Positions 42,794 through 51,970 are shown, numbered from the stretch's first letter. The stretch: 64,000 bases of DNA from Candidatus Nitrosopumilus limneticus (GCA_022117465.1 JAHCGZ010000004.1:79355-143354); one strand, 5' to 3'. Made by a program: numbers and translations. Notes: a model not told the origin generated them from the letters alone.

Positions 42794-43102
42794 TTACATC
42801 TCTACAAAAACATTATCTGATTCAACTGTTACATTGTATGATGTTAAATCCCTTAATTTAATTGGAAATTTTAAAAATTTTCCTGTTTCACAATCAAATT
42901 CTGCTGCATGCCATCCACAGGTAATTGTACATCCATCTAATTTACCTTCAGATAAACTTGAACCTGAATGAGTACATGAATCATCTATTGCACTGTATTT
43001 TCCATCTATATTTGCAACTAGAATATCTCTTCCATCAATTGAAACTTTGATCATTTTTCCAGGAGGAATTTCTGCTGTTTTTCCTGCTATTATTTTTCCC
43101 AT
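42794..43102 (-). CDS. Rieske-type [2Fe-2S] ferredoxin (NirD-like)
   Basis: A 102-residue soluble Rieske protein with no signal peptide. Cluster ligands are C43-x-H45 and C62-x2-H65, in Cys-Thr-His-Ser and Cys-Gly-Trp-His. It belongs with NirD-like/dioxygenase-type Rieske ferredoxins, which pass electrons to oxygenases or reductases. No oxygenase is adjacent; the divergent gene is the disrupted acetyltransferase. Confidence 0.92.
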   Translation of the reverse strand: MGKIIAGKTAEIPPGKMIKVSIDGRDILVANIDGKYSAIDDSCTHSGSSLSEGKLDGCTITCGWHAAEFDCETGKFLKFPIKLRDLTSYNVTVESDNVFVEM

Positions 43103-43141
43103 AACAATTCTTATTTGTTAATTATTATTATTTTTTTGCAT

Positions 43142-43919
43142 ATGGAAATTAGAGAAGCAACCTCTTTTGATAAAAATTTGGTTATGGAGTTTTGTAAACA
43201 TACGTTTTCTTGGGGAGATTATATCGATAAAGTTTGGTCTTCGTGGCTAAATGAGGGAAATTTATTTTTATTTGAAAAAGAACTCCCTGTTGGACTTTGT
43301 CACGCATTTTATTTTGAAAATCAAATATGGATAGAGGGTGTACGTGTTGATCCAAACTTTCGTAGACAACAGGTAGCATCAAAACTTGTAATGCATGCTG
43401 AATTAATTGGGAAAAATAATAATGCCTTATTTTCTTACATGTTGATAGATACTGAAAATAAAAATTCAATTTCTATGGCAAATTCTTTAAATTATGAGAT
43501 ATTTCAAAAATGGAATTATTATTCATTAATACCTACAAAAAATTAAATTTTAAAATTGAATTTGAGAAATCAATTGATTCTGATATTTTTCCTTTTTTTG
43601 TAGATTCATGGAGATGGATTAAAACTACAAAGAATATTTTACTTAATTTATCCGCACAAAATAAAATTATAAAATCTAATTTGAACCACAAACCTCTTTT
43701 GCCATAATTGGTGATTACAAACATCTTGCTAAAACATTAATTGTTACCTTATTTTCAGATTCATTTGATACATTATCTGAAATTCTATCTTATTTACAAA
43801 ATTATGCATTCGAAAAAAATTATGATCGAATTCAAATTTTTACTAAAAATGAATTACAAGAGTTTAATTCTTTAGAATATAAAATTTCATTTAATTTAAT
43901 GAAAAAATCTTTAATTTGA
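43142..43919 (+). pseudogene. GNAT acetyltransferase broken by two frameshifts
   Basis: The first 135 codons (43142-43546) encode a GNAT domain with Val-Arg-Val-Asp-Pro-x-Phe-Arg-Arg-Gln-Gln-Val (motif A) near residue 72. The protein then appears to continue in the -1 frame from about 43540 to 43704 (Lys-Leu-Asn-Phe-Lys-Ile-Glu-Phe ... Trp-Arg-Trp-Ile) and in a further -1 frame from about 43700 to 43919 (Ile-Ile-Gly-Asp-Tyr-Lys-His-Leu ...). Restoring one A in the A6 run near 43536-43541 and one T in the T4 run near 43694-43697 gives one frame of about 259 codons. Both events are in homopolymers, so this is either a real decaying gene or sequencing error. The substrate is unknown. Confidence 0.7.
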
Positions 43920-44780
43920 TTTAACAACTTTTATTGTATTCTTTAATATTCCTAAACCTTCAATTTCCATTTCTATTTCATCTCCATCTTTAAGAAATAC
44001 TGCATTTGGTTTGTTTAACATTACACCTGCAGGTGTTCCAGTTGAAATTATGTCTCCTTTCTCTAATGTCATTACTTTTGTAATTTTTGATACTATTTCT
44101 GGAATTTTAATAAACATATTACTGGTTGAGGAATTTTGTCTTATCTCTCCGTTAACTTTTGTTGTCATTTTTAGATTCTGAGGATTTTGTATTTCATCTA
44201 TTGTTGTTATCCACGGTCCACATGGTGCAAATGAATCAAATCCTTTTCCTCTAGTGAATTGTTTATCTTTATTTTGTACATCTCTTGCAGAAACATCATT
44301 AAAAATCATATATCCAAAAATCATTTCTGATGCTTTCTCTACACTAACATTTTTACAATCTTTGCCAATTATTAAGGCCAATTCAATTTCATAATCTAAT
44401 TGTGTAACAAAATCTGGACATACAATATCTGATTTTGTATGATTTAGTGCTGTTCTTGGTTTCATTACTAATGCTGGTTCATCAGGTGCTTCTAATCCTT
44501 GTTCTTTAGCATGATCTATGTAGTTAAATGCAAGACAGATTATTTTATTTGGATTTGGAATCGGTGCTAATAATTTATATTTTGAAATATCTTCTCTGTA
44601 CTCTAATTCATGTGTTTTATTTTTTATTTCATTGTACCACCCATCAAACAAAAAATCTTTAATATTGATGGGAATTGGTACGCCTGTTAATTCTGTAATC
44701 TCACTTTTTATGGCAATTTTGTTGTCTTTAAGAAAACCATATGTTTCACTAATGCCGTCTGTTATTCTAACTATTTTCAT
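43911..44780 (-). CDS. Fumarylacetoacetate hydrolase (FAH)-family protein
   Basis: A 289-residue protein with the FAH barrel. Leu-Asp-Tyr-Glu-Ile-Glu-Leu (metal-binding Glu pair) is near residue 127, with Asn-Asp-Val-Ser-Ala-Arg-Asp-Val-Gln near 157 and Gly-Lys-Gly-Phe-Asp-Ser-Phe-Ala-Pro near 175, the core family motifs. Members include acylpyruvate hydrolases, oxaloacetate decarboxylases and hydroxyhepta-diene-dioate isomerases, and substrate cannot be assigned here. It sits 6 bp from gltX on the same strand and overlaps the 3' end of the disrupted acetyltransferase gene. Confidence 0.88.
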   Translation of the reverse strand: MKIVRITDGISETYGFLKDNKIAIKSEITELTGVPIPINIKDFLFDGWYNEIKNKTHELEYREDISKYKLLAPIPNPNKIICLAFNYIDHAKEQGLEAPDEPALVMKPRTALNHTKSDIVCPDFVTQLDYEIELALIIGKDCKNVSVEKASEMIFGYMIFNDVSARDVQNKDKQFTRGKGFDSFAPCGPWITTIDEIQNPQNLKMTTKVNGEIRQNSSTSNMFIKIPEIVSKITKVMTLEKGDIISTGTPAGVMLNKPNAVFLKDGDEIEMEIEGLGILKNTIKVVKSN

Positions 44781-44786
44781 ATTTCA

Positions 44787-46496
44787 TCACTTATGTGTAA
44801 AAATTGCTTGATTTTGTGAATCCTTTCTACAATATCCAAATCTAACAAATTGTATTTCATCTCCTTCTTTTATTTGTAAGTAATGCGGTTCACAATAAAC
44901 ATCTAACTCCTCTAAGCTATCTTCATTAAATTTTTCATCAATAAATAATATTTTTGGAATAATAATTTTAATTTTATGTGCTGTTGTTTGTGAAACCCAT
45001 TGTATCTTTGGAATATTTTTAATATTTCCGTCTTTTACATATTCTCCTTCTAATTCTTCCCCATTCTTTGTAATCAAAATATTTCCTAATTCTAAAAGTC
45101 TAATTTGTTCCCCCTTTTTGATATATTGTGCATCATCTCCAGAAATATAGAAACTTCCATTAACATCAATTTTTCTTTTACCCATATTATTTACTGGATG
45201 ATTTGAAACCTCTATTGATTTTATTAGTAAATTTTTTACTAAAAGTTTTTTTGGATTATTCACCATATACAATCGAATACTACTTTCATCAACAAATTTT
45301 CTGTTAAATGCTTCAAGAGATTCAAAAGGTGCAAGAGTATTTGCTTTCGTTAAACCCAATGACATGATGAATTTTCTTATTGCTTCTGGCTTGATTCCTC
45401 GCTTTTTTAATGCCTCTAAAGTTGGTAATCTAGGATCATCATACCATGAAACTTTACGTTCTTCAATTAGTGGTTTGATTATTCTTTTTGAAATTGGCAT
45501 TCCCTTGAATTCTAATCTTGAGAAAAAACCTTGTTGTGGTTTTCTCATATTTAACGAATCTAAAATTGCCTCAATCAACTCTTCTCTTAATTCAAATTCT
45601 TTTGAACGAAAAGCATGTGTAACTCCATCAATACTATCCTCAATTGCAACTGCAAAATCATAACTTGGCCAAATTCTATATTTATCAGCTAATGTGTAGT
45701 GTTTTTCTTCTATTATTCTGAATAATACTGGATCTCTCATTACTGCATTATCTGCTTTCATATCTCCACGAAATCTAACGATTGCCTCACCTGGCTTGAA
45801 TTTGGTTTGCATTTTTTCCCAATTATTGATATTTTTATCCAGATTTTCATTACTACATTTGCATGCTTTTCTTTCTCGTCTATTTTTACTAATGTCGTCT
45901 CTTTTACATTTACAAATGTAGGCTTTTCCAGATTTAATTAACTCCATTCCTTTTTCATAAAATACTTCCATGTCATCTGAAGTATTTTTTACTATGTCAA
46001 ATTCTATGCCTAGCCATTCTAATCCAACTTTTATTGCTGCATGATACTCCATTCTTTCAGCTTCCGGATTTGTATCATCCATTCTTAGAATAAATTTTCC
46101 TCCATACATTTTTGCATATTCTGAATTAATGATAGCTGCCTTAGCATGTCCTATATGGGGATACCCATTAGGTTCTGGTGGGAATCTTGTAACAACATTT
46201 CCTTGTTGCGCATTTTTTAATTCAGGTAATCCTTCTCTTTCTTTTATTTTTTCTTTAGGTGTTAAAATCTCTGGATAGTTTTCATCAATTTCTTTTTTTT
46301 GTTCATCAATTGATAATTGATTTACACTAGATACAATTTTAGATATTTCAATTGAAATTTCTTTCACTTTGGTTCTAAATTCTGGTTTAGTTCCAAGAAT
46401 CTTTCCTAGAATTATTTTATCTCGAGTTTCTCCCTCATGTTCAAATGCATTTTGAAGAGTCATTTTTCTAATTTCTTTTATAATTTCTTCATTCAT
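44787..46496 (-). CDS. gltX: Glutamyl-tRNA synthetase (archaeal type)
   Basis: A 569-residue class I synthetase. The signature Pro-Asn-Gly-Tyr-Pro-His-Ile-Gly-His is near residue 113 and the KMSKS equivalent Ile-Ser-Lys-Arg near residue 335. The archaeal/eukaryotic (GlnRS-like) beta-barrel anticodon domain follows. A four-Cys insert, Cys-Lys-Cys and Cys-Lys-Cys about 15 residues apart near residues 195-215, is likely to bind zinc. In archaea without GlnRS this enzyme also charges tRNA-Gln for the GatDE route. It is in one gene block with the isoprenoid genes upstream. Confidence 0.95.
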   Translation of the reverse strand: MNEEIIKEIRKMTLQNAFEHEGETRDKIILGKILGTKPEFRTKVKEISIEISKIVSSVNQLSIDEQKKEIDENYPEILTPKEKIKEREGLPELKNAQQGNVVTRFPPEPNGYPHIGHAKAAIINSEYAKMYGGKFILRMDDTNPEAERMEYHAAIKVGLEWLGIEFDIVKNTSDDMEVFYEKGMELIKSGKAYICKCKRDDISKNRRERKACKCSNENLDKNINNWEKMQTKFKPGEAIVRFRGDMKADNAVMRDPVLFRIIEEKHYTLADKYRIWPSYDFAVAIEDSIDGVTHAFRSKEFELREELIEAILDSLNMRKPQQGFFSRLEFKGMPISKRIIKPLIEERKVSWYDDPRLPTLEALKKRGIKPEAIRKFIMSLGLTKANTLAPFESLEAFNRKFVDESSIRLYMVNNPKKLLVKNLLIKSIEVSNHPVNNMGKRKIDVNGSFYISGDDAQYIKKGEQIRLLELGNILITKNGEELEGEYVKDGNIKNIPKIQWVSQTTAHKIKIIIPKILFIDEKFNEDSLEELDVYCEPHYLQIKEGDEIQFVRFGYCRKDSQNQAIFTHK

Positions 46497-46516
46497 GATA
46501 GTTCCTTTTATTGTAA

Positions 46517-47497
46517 TTACACACTTCGCTTAACTACGAAATCTAATAATGCTATTAATTCTACTTTAGGAGTGCCTTTGTATTTTATCAATGATTTTTC
46601 AGATTTTTCAGCATATTTTAGAGCCTGATTTCTAACTTTCTCCTCAATACCTAAGGAACGAATTATTTCTACAGCCTTGTTTAGATCGTTTTTTGAAACT
46701 TTAGTATTTCCAAATGCTTTTAAAATTATTTTTTTCTCATTACCTTTTGCTAATTTTATTGACATTAAAATTGGAAGAGATTTCTTACCTTCTCTTAAAT
46801 CATTTCCTACTGGTTTTTTCGTAACTTTGGGATCTCCCATAACGCCTATCAAGTCATCTGTAATTTGAAACGCAATTCCTAAATTTCTTCCAAATGCTGA
46901 AAGATTTGAAATATCTTTAGGTTTGTTTGTTGCACAAATTGCTCCCATTGCACAAGATACATCAAATAACGCTGCTGTCTTTTTACCTATCATTGTAATG
47001 TATTCCGCTTCAGTTGGAATTCTTTTTTCATCCGCCATTTTAATATCCAATAGTTGACCTTCACAAACATCTACACAAGCTTTTGCAAGTCTTGATATTA
47101 GATGTGCAGTTGAATTAGGTGATAATTTTGATTCTGAAATAATTTGAAATGCTTTTGAAAATAATACATCCCCTGCCAGAATTGCAACTGGCATACCAAA
47201 TTTTTTGTGTACTGTTGGAACACCATGACGCATTTCATCATTGTCCATTATGTCATCGTGTACCAGAGTAAAGTTATGTACCATTTCTACAGCACTTGCA
47301 GATATCATTGCATTAGATGACTTACCGCCTAAAATTTGACAACTTTTAATTACCATGTATGGTCTAAGTCTTTTTCCACCGTTAACAATAAGGTGTCCTG
47401 CTGCATCATAAAGTTTTTTTGGATTTCCTTTCAATTTTGAATTAAGAAACTTGTTTACAATTTTAGCATTATTTTCAATCTGTTTAGTTTTTTTCAT
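46517..47497 (-). CDS. idsA: Geranylgeranyl diphosphate synthase-type prenyltransferase
   Basis: A 326-residue all-helical prenyl synthase. The first Asp-rich motif Val-His-Asp-Asp-Ile-Met-Asp is near residue 76-82 and the second Thr-Asp-Asp-Leu-Ile-Gly near 214, with Gly-Gly-Lys-Arg-Leu-Arg-Pro near 37. Position in the mevalonate operon (idi, ipk and mvk upstream) makes it the best candidate for the GGPP synthase of archaeal membrane lipids. The second motif ends in Gly rather than Asp, a variation seen in archaeal IdsA proteins. Confidence 0.93.
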   Translation of the reverse strand: MKKTKQIENNAKIVNKFLNSKLKGNPKKLYDAAGHLIVNGGKRLRPYMVIKSCQILGGKSSNAMISASAVEMVHNFTLVHDDIMDNDEMRHGVPTVHKKFGMPVAILAGDVLFSKAFQIISESKLSPNSTAHLISRLAKACVDVCEGQLLDIKMADEKRIPTEAEYITMIGKKTAALFDVSCAMGAICATNKPKDISNLSAFGRNLGIAFQITDDLIGVMGDPKVTKKPVGNDLREGKKSLPILMSIKLAKGNEKKIILKAFGNTKVSKNDLNKAVEIIRSLGIEEKVRNQALKYAEKSEKSLIKYKGTPKVELIALLDFVVKRSV

Positions 47498-48134
47498 TTA
47501 ATAATCTCCATTCCCCTGTTGGAATATGTATCTTAATTGCTTCTTGTAATACCATATGAATTTCAGTACTCATCCATGTGGATAATACATTTTCATGTTT
47601 TTTGAGCACAGTTTCTTCTGATTTATCAAGTAATTCTAGTGCAATTAACATCCATGGACAATAAATCTCAGGATTTATTTTTATTTCAGTAATCAATTCT
47701 TTAGCTGAAATCCATTTAATTTCTTCAATTTCTCCTTCGATTTCTTTTAATTCTATATTTTTATCAATTATTCCTACTAAAGTTCCACAAATTTCATTTT
47801 CAGAACCTATGTCCTTGTATGGTACATGATATTCAAATTTATGAAAATAATCTAGTTTTCCTGAAATTCCTAATTCTTCAGGCATTCTTCTTTCACCTGA
47901 TGAAACATATCCTTCTGATTTCCTTGGATGACTTGCAAATGTTCCATCCCAGTCTCCTGGCCATAACATTTTCTCTTTTGCTCGTTTTGTTAGTACCAAT
48001 CTTCCATCAATATCAAACAACAGTGCAGTAAATGCCCTATGCAACTTTCCATTTGGTAAATGACATTTTACTTTCTCTTCTTTTCCAATTGGATTATCAT
48101 TTTTATCTACTAAAATTAAAAATTCTTCAGGCAT
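47484..48134 (-). CDS. idi: Type I isopentenyl-diphosphate isomerase homologue, catalytic Cys replaced
   Basis: A 216-residue Nudix-fold protein starting Met-Pro-Glu-Glu at 48134; a longer in-frame form from 48173 would overlap ipk by 47 bp, and an AGGGGAA site supports the shorter start. With that numbering, H25, H32 and H69 and the Glu-Asn-Glu pair (E112, E114) match the metal site of E. coli Idi. The residue equal to catalytic Cys67 is Ala67 (Thr-Phe-Ala-Ser-His-Pro instead of x-x-Cys-x-His-Pro). Known Cys67 mutants of Idi are inactive, yet the gene is kept between idsA and ipk in a lipid operon. It may use another acid/base residue or be a different Nudix enzyme. Confidence 0.8.
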   Translation of the reverse strand: MPEEFLILVDKNDNPIGKEEKVKCHLPNGKLHRAFTALLFDIDGRLVLTKRAKEKMLWPGDWDGTFASHPRKSEGYVSSGERRMPEELGISGKLDYFHKFEYHVPYKDIGSENEICGTLVGIIDKNIELKEIEGEIEEIKWISAKELITEIKINPEIYCPWMLIALELLDKSEETVLKKHENVLSTWMSTEIHMVLQEAIKIHIPTGEWRLLNEKN

Positions 48135-48879
48135 TTCTTTTTCCCCTAAACATGGTTCCTTTAAATTCTCCATTTTTAATGGACGCTACAATTCTCTCGG
48201 GTTTTTTTCCATTAACAAAAAATACATTCATACCCATTTTGGAAATTTTAATTGCTTCTTCCACTTTTCTTGTCATTCCTCCTGTTACATCCATTTTATT
48301 TTCTGACATTAATGGAATATTTCCTTCTAATTCAGAAATCAATTTTTTTGATTTAAGATCTGAATATAGTCCATCTTCATTTAATGCAAAAATACACAAT
48401 CTTGGTTTTAGAACTTTTGCAAAATAAGTCATTATTTTATCTCCTGATAGAATGTATGTTTTATTTTGACCAAACCATAATGCATCTCCATATGTCACTG
48501 GAATTAAGCCTGATTTTGCTATTTTTTCAACTTCCTTAATTTTATTTACAATTGGTCTATTGCCTGACATAAAATCAGTTGGGGGTAAAGCGTATGGATT
48601 TAGATTATTTTTTAATAGTGAATCTAAAATAATTTTGTTTAATTCAATCATTGAGTTTTTAATAATTGAAACCCCTCTAATGTCATATTTTCTTTCTTGT
48701 GTATGCATGTCGTATTTTACCGACCAATAATGTCCATACGATCCTCCACCGTGAACAATTATTATTGGTTCTTTAATTTTTTTCAAACTTTTTGTAATAT
48801 TATTTATTGTGCTTCTCCTTGCTGATAATGGTTTTTCTTTATCTGTAATAATTGATCCGCCTAATTTTATCAGAATCAT
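48127..48879 (-). CDS. ipk: Isopentenyl phosphate kinase
   Basis: A 250-residue amino-acid-kinase-fold protein. The phosphate loop Lys-Leu-Gly-Gly-Ser is at residues 5-9, and the diagnostic His of IPK is in His-Gly-Gly-Gly-Ser-Tyr-Gly-His near residue 44. Thr-Gly-Gly-Met-x-x-Lys near residue 200 is the nucleotide-site motif. It phosphorylates isopentenyl phosphate to the diphosphate in the archaeal mevalonate route. Overlaps the idi start by 8 bp and lies 23 bp after mvk. Confidence 0.95.
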   Translation of the reverse strand: MILIKLGGSIITDKEKPLSARRSTINNITKSLKKIKEPIIIVHGGGSYGHYWSVKYDMHTQERKYDIRGVSIIKNSMIELNKIILDSLLKNNLNPYALPPTDFMSGNRPIVNKIKEVEKIAKSGLIPVTYGDALWFGQNKTYILSGDKIMTYFAKVLKPRLCIFALNEDGLYSDLKSKKLISELEGNIPLMSENKMDVTGGMTRKVEEAIKISKMGMNVFFVNGKKPERIVASIKNGEFKGTMFRGKRNA

Positions 48880-48902
48880 GTTGTACCAAACTATTTAGTT
48901 AA

Positions 48903-49844
48903 TTAAAAAGTATTTACTCCTTGAAAATCAATTTTAGTTGAAAAACATTCGTAATTACTATCTTTGAATTCTTTTAGTATATTTTGTAAATTTGATTCAT
49001 TTGTTAACAGAAAAATACATCCTCCTCCACCTGAACCTGTAATTTTAGCTCCAAAAGATGATTTTTGCCCTATTTTTATCATCTTTGTTAATTCATTATT
49101 GGAAATTCCTAAAGTTTCTAAATATTTTTGATTTTGATTAATTTTTTCTCCTATTTCTTTTGTTTTCTTTTCTTTAACTAATTTCAACACTTCTTCTACT
49201 AATTTTGATTCTAAATTTGCTAATTTAGAAAATTCTTCTTTATTTTCATTTTTAAATTGTTGGACTTTTGAAACCATGGATTGAGTGGAATGCTGTATGT
49301 TTGAGTTTACAATTACTAATTGAAAATTGGGTTCATCTTCAATTTTTTTAAAACCATTAATCTTATCATATTCCATTATTCCTCCATACGTACAAACTGT
49401 ACAATCTGCACCTGATGTATTTTCAAAAATTGTTTTTTCAGCTTCTATTGCTAATTCTAGTATTTTTTCTTTAGATATTTCTCCAAATAATTTAAAAATT
49501 GCTGCTGCTCCTGCCACACAACACGCTGATGATGAACCTAATCCTGCTCCTAATGGAATTTCTGAATCAATTTCAATATGTAATCCTATATCCTTATTTT
49601 TTATTGCTTTATTTGCTAAATAATAAAATGGCTTTAATGGCGAATCAATTTCTGCAATTGATTTATCCGGCTCTAAAACTAATTTTCCTATTTTAGAATT
49701 TATAAAAATTTTTCTTTCACTAGTTTTTTCTACAGTTACTGTAACTCTTTTATTAATAGAACATAAAATTGCTTTAACACCGTATACCACAAAATGTTCT
49801 CCAAAAAGAATAACTTTTGCTGGAGCTGATGCTTTAGATTTCAA
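48903..49844 (-). CDS. mvk: Mevalonate kinase
   Basis: A 313-residue GHMP kinase. The ATP loop Pro-Leu-Gly-Ala-Gly-Leu-Gly-Ser-Ser-Ser is near residue 94, the N-terminal Ala-Pro-Ala-Lys-Val-Ile-Leu-Phe-Gly-Glu-His motif is typical of mevalonate kinase, and motif 3 Gly-Ser-Gly-Gly-Gly-Gly is near 272. It phosphorylates mevalonate, the first committed kinase step. Downstream are ipk, idi and idsA; upstream is rpsB, an arrangement seen in many archaea. Confidence 0.95.
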   Translation of the reverse strand: MKSKASAPAKVILFGEHFVVYGVKAILCSINKRVTVTVEKTSERKIFINSKIGKLVLEPDKSIAEIDSPLKPFYYLANKAIKNKDIGLHIEIDSEIPLGAGLGSSSACCVAGAAAIFKLFGEISKEKILELAIEAEKTIFENTSGADCTVCTYGGIMEYDKINGFKKIEDEPNFQLVIVNSNIQHSTQSMVSKVQQFKNENKEEFSKLANLESKLVEEVLKLVKEKKTKEIGEKINQNQKYLETLGISNNELTKMIKIGQKSSFGAKITGSGGGGCIFLLTNESNLQNILKEFKDSNYECFSTKIDFQGVNTF

Positions 49845-49862
49845 TTAAGCACTAGAAATTAT

Positions 49863-50486
49863 TTATTCGATTTCCTCTTCGGTTATCTTTGATTCAAAGT
49901 CCTCAATTTCATACTTCATTGATTCGTTTTCTTTTAATTCTCCATTTTCAATGAGAATTTGTCTAGATAGTAACCAGTAAATTGTTGCAAGTGCTCTTCT
50001 TCCTCTATTATTTGCTGGAATAATAATATCTAATTTTGATGTAATATTATCTGTATTTGCTAGTCCGATTACTGGAACTCCTGCATTAGTTGCTTCAATT
50101 AATGCTTGTCCATCTATGTCTGGATCTGAAATAAAAACTATTTTTGGTTCAATGTAATATGGCAATGATGGATTTGTTAATGTTCCTGGCATGAATCTTC
50201 CAAGAAGTGGTTTAGACCCTGTTATCTCACAGAATTTTTCAATTGGCATTTCTGCATATCGTCTACTTGAACATACTATGATATTTTTTGCTCCTATTCT
50301 GTTGATAAATTTAGCAGATGTTTTGATTTTTTCTATTGTCATATCTCCATCTAGCATGTAAAGTCCTTCATCAGTTGTTTTTGTGATAAATGATCTCATG
50401 AATTTTGTTTTGACATTAGTTCCTACTCTAATTCCTGATCTTTCTACTAACTTACTCATATCTAATGTTTCAGTTTGTTCACTCAT
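49863..50486 (-). CDS. rpsB: Ribosomal protein uS2
   Basis: About 207 residues starting at ATG 50486 (Met-Ser-Glu-Gln); the in-frame extension to 50549 would run into eno and adds 21 residues not seen in uS2. Gly-Val-Pro-Val-Ile-Gly-Leu-Ala-Asn-Thr-Asp near residue 138 and Arg-Phe-x-Pro-Gly-Thr-Leu-Thr-Asn near residue 94 are uS2 hallmarks. Ends with an acidic tail. Part of the rpoN-eno-rpsB-mvk archaeal operon. Confidence 0.95.
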   Translation of the reverse strand: MSEQTETLDMSKLVERSGIRVGTNVKTKFMRSFITKTTDEGLYMLDGDMTIEKIKTSAKFINRIGAKNIIVCSSRRYAEMPIEKFCEITGSKPLLGRFMPGTLTNPSLPYYIEPKIVFISDPDIDGQALIEATNAGVPVIGLANTDNITSKLDIIIPANNRGRRALATIYWLLSRQILIENGELKENESMKYEIEDFESKITEEEIE

Positions 50487-50493
50487 GTCGATT

Positions 50494-51732
50494 TTAAATC
50501 TCCGCCATGCCACATATAAAATCATGCCCCGATAAACGTAATAATTCATTTAATTTTGCCACTCTTTCACCTCCTACCACACCTACTTTGAGCATTTTTG
50601 ATTTGGTTGCTATACCTATGTGTGAAATATGAGAATCTGTAGATTCACCAGATCGATGTGATGTAATTAATTTAATATTGTTTTGATTTGCAACATTTGC
50701 AAATTCAAGAGCATCATACAGACTACCTGCTTGATTGACTTTCAAAATTGCTGCATTACATGCTTTTACATTAATTGCTTTTGTTAGAATATCTTTACTT
50801 GTGACCGTTAAATCATCTCCTGTAATCAGTGTATTTGGAAATTTCGCTGTTAACTCTGCCATGTCTTCAAATGCTTCTTCATGAACTGCATCTTCAGCAT
50901 AAATTAATTTAAATTTATCAATAATATCTGCTACAAAATCAATTTGTTCTCCTCTTGAATTCTCAAATCCAGCTCTGTCATACAGATACTTTTCTTTTTT
51001 CTCATTCCATTGAGTTGACGATGCAAAGTCTACTCCTAATGAAACTTCTTTACCTAAAGTAAATCCTAAATTTTCACAGGCTTTTGCTGAAACTTCTAAT
51101 GCCTTTTGATTTTCCATTTTTGGTGCCCATCCGCCTTCATCTCCTCTTCCGTTTGTAAAGTTAGAATCCTCCTTTTCTAAAACTTTACGCAATTCTTTAT
51201 GAACTGCTAAATTTGTTTCAATTGCATTCTCGATAGTTTTTGAACCTGTTGCACAAATTAAAATTTCTTGAATATCTGGAGTACCAGGACCTGCATGTGC
51301 GCCACCACCTAAAATATTTCCTAGTGGATATGGACATTTCACATCTGAGTCTTGTGATAATGTTTTAAACAATGGTTGCTCTAATGATTTTGATGCTGAT
51401 TCCATTGATGCAATTGTCACTGCAAATGCAAGTGCACCGCCAATAACTGAATAATTATTTGTATTATCCAAACTTTTCAATGTATCGTGAATTATTTTTA
51501 AATTTGATGAATCTAGACCAATAAATTTTTCAGAGTTTTGTATTAAAATTTTGAGACTTTCTTCTGGACCTCCATTTGGAAAACTAATTGCTTCATATTT
51601 TCCTACACTTGCACCTGATGGCGCACAAACTCTTCCAAGAAATTTTTTATCTGATTTTATGTCAACCTCAATTGTTTTACTACCTCGACTATTGAATAAT
51701 ACACGACCTTCAATTGAAGTGATTTTAGGCAA
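50494..51732 (-). CDS. eno: Enolase
   Basis: A 412-residue protein. The family signature Leu-Lys-Val-Asn-Gln-Ala-Gly-Ser-Leu is near residue 330, with catalytic Glu near Gly-Asp-Glu-Gly-Gly (199-203) and Ser-His-Arg-Ser-Gly-Glu near 362. It interconverts 2-phosphoglycerate and phosphoenolpyruvate. It lies between rpoN and rpsB, the standard archaeal order. Confidence 0.96.
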   Translation of the reverse strand: MPKITSIEGRVLFNSRGSKTIEVDIKSDKKFLGRVCAPSGASVGKYEAISFPNGGPEESLKILIQNSEKFIGLDSSNLKIIHDTLKSLDNTNNYSVIGGALAFAVTIASMESASKSLEQPLFKTLSQDSDVKCPYPLGNILGGGAHAGPGTPDIQEILICATGSKTIENAIETNLAVHKELRKVLEKEDSNFTNGRGDEGGWAPKMENQKALEVSAKACENLGFTLGKEVSLGVDFASSTQWNEKKEKYLYDRAGFENSRGEQIDFVADIIDKFKLIYAEDAVHEEAFEDMAELTAKFPNTLITGDDLTVTSKDILTKAINVKACNAAILKVNQAGSLYDALEFANVANQNNIKLITSHRSGESTDSHISHIGIATKSKMLKVGVVGGERVAKLNELLRLSGHDFICGMAEI

Positions 51733-51733
51733 G

Positions 51734-51970
51734 CTAATCTAATTCAGCTTGAACTTCTTGTTTTCTTTTATTAATTGACTCATAGAATGGAATTATTTGT
51801 TGAATTGTTTCAGAAGCAGTCAAAAGCATTCTTCTACAACAATATCTGTTGATTTGTAATTCATTTAGAACCTTTTCAGCATTTTCTCCTGTCTTGAGTT
51901 TATTTTTATAATCCTCATATTTGTCGCCAATTAAATTTCCACAGGTAAAACATCTAACTGGAATTAACAC
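51734..51970 (-). CDS. rpoN: RNA polymerase subunit Rpo10 (RpoN/Rpb10)
   Basis: About 78 residues starting at GTG 51970, giving Met-Leu-Ile-Pro-Val-Arg-Cys-Phe-Thr-Cys-Gly, the universal Rpb10 N-terminus; six further in-frame codons upstream are not part of the family. The zinc site is Cys-Phe-Thr-Cys with Cys-Cys-Arg-Arg near residue 44. The C-terminal 15 residues extend beyond the usual archaeal length of about 65. It is the first gene of the eno-rpsB-mvk operon. Confidence 0.94.
   Translation of the reverse strand: MLIPVRCFTCGNLIGDKYEDYKNKLKTGENAEKVLNELQINRYCCRRMLLTASETIQQIIPFYESINKRKQEVQAELD

Noticed and set aside
43510-43707. Separate 65-codon gene after the acetyltransferase
   Set aside because: Its sequence continues the upstream protein after adding one base to an A run, so it is better explained as a fragment of the same gene.
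50487-50549. Longer uS2 start
   Set aside because: It would overlap eno by 56 bp and add residues not found in uS2.
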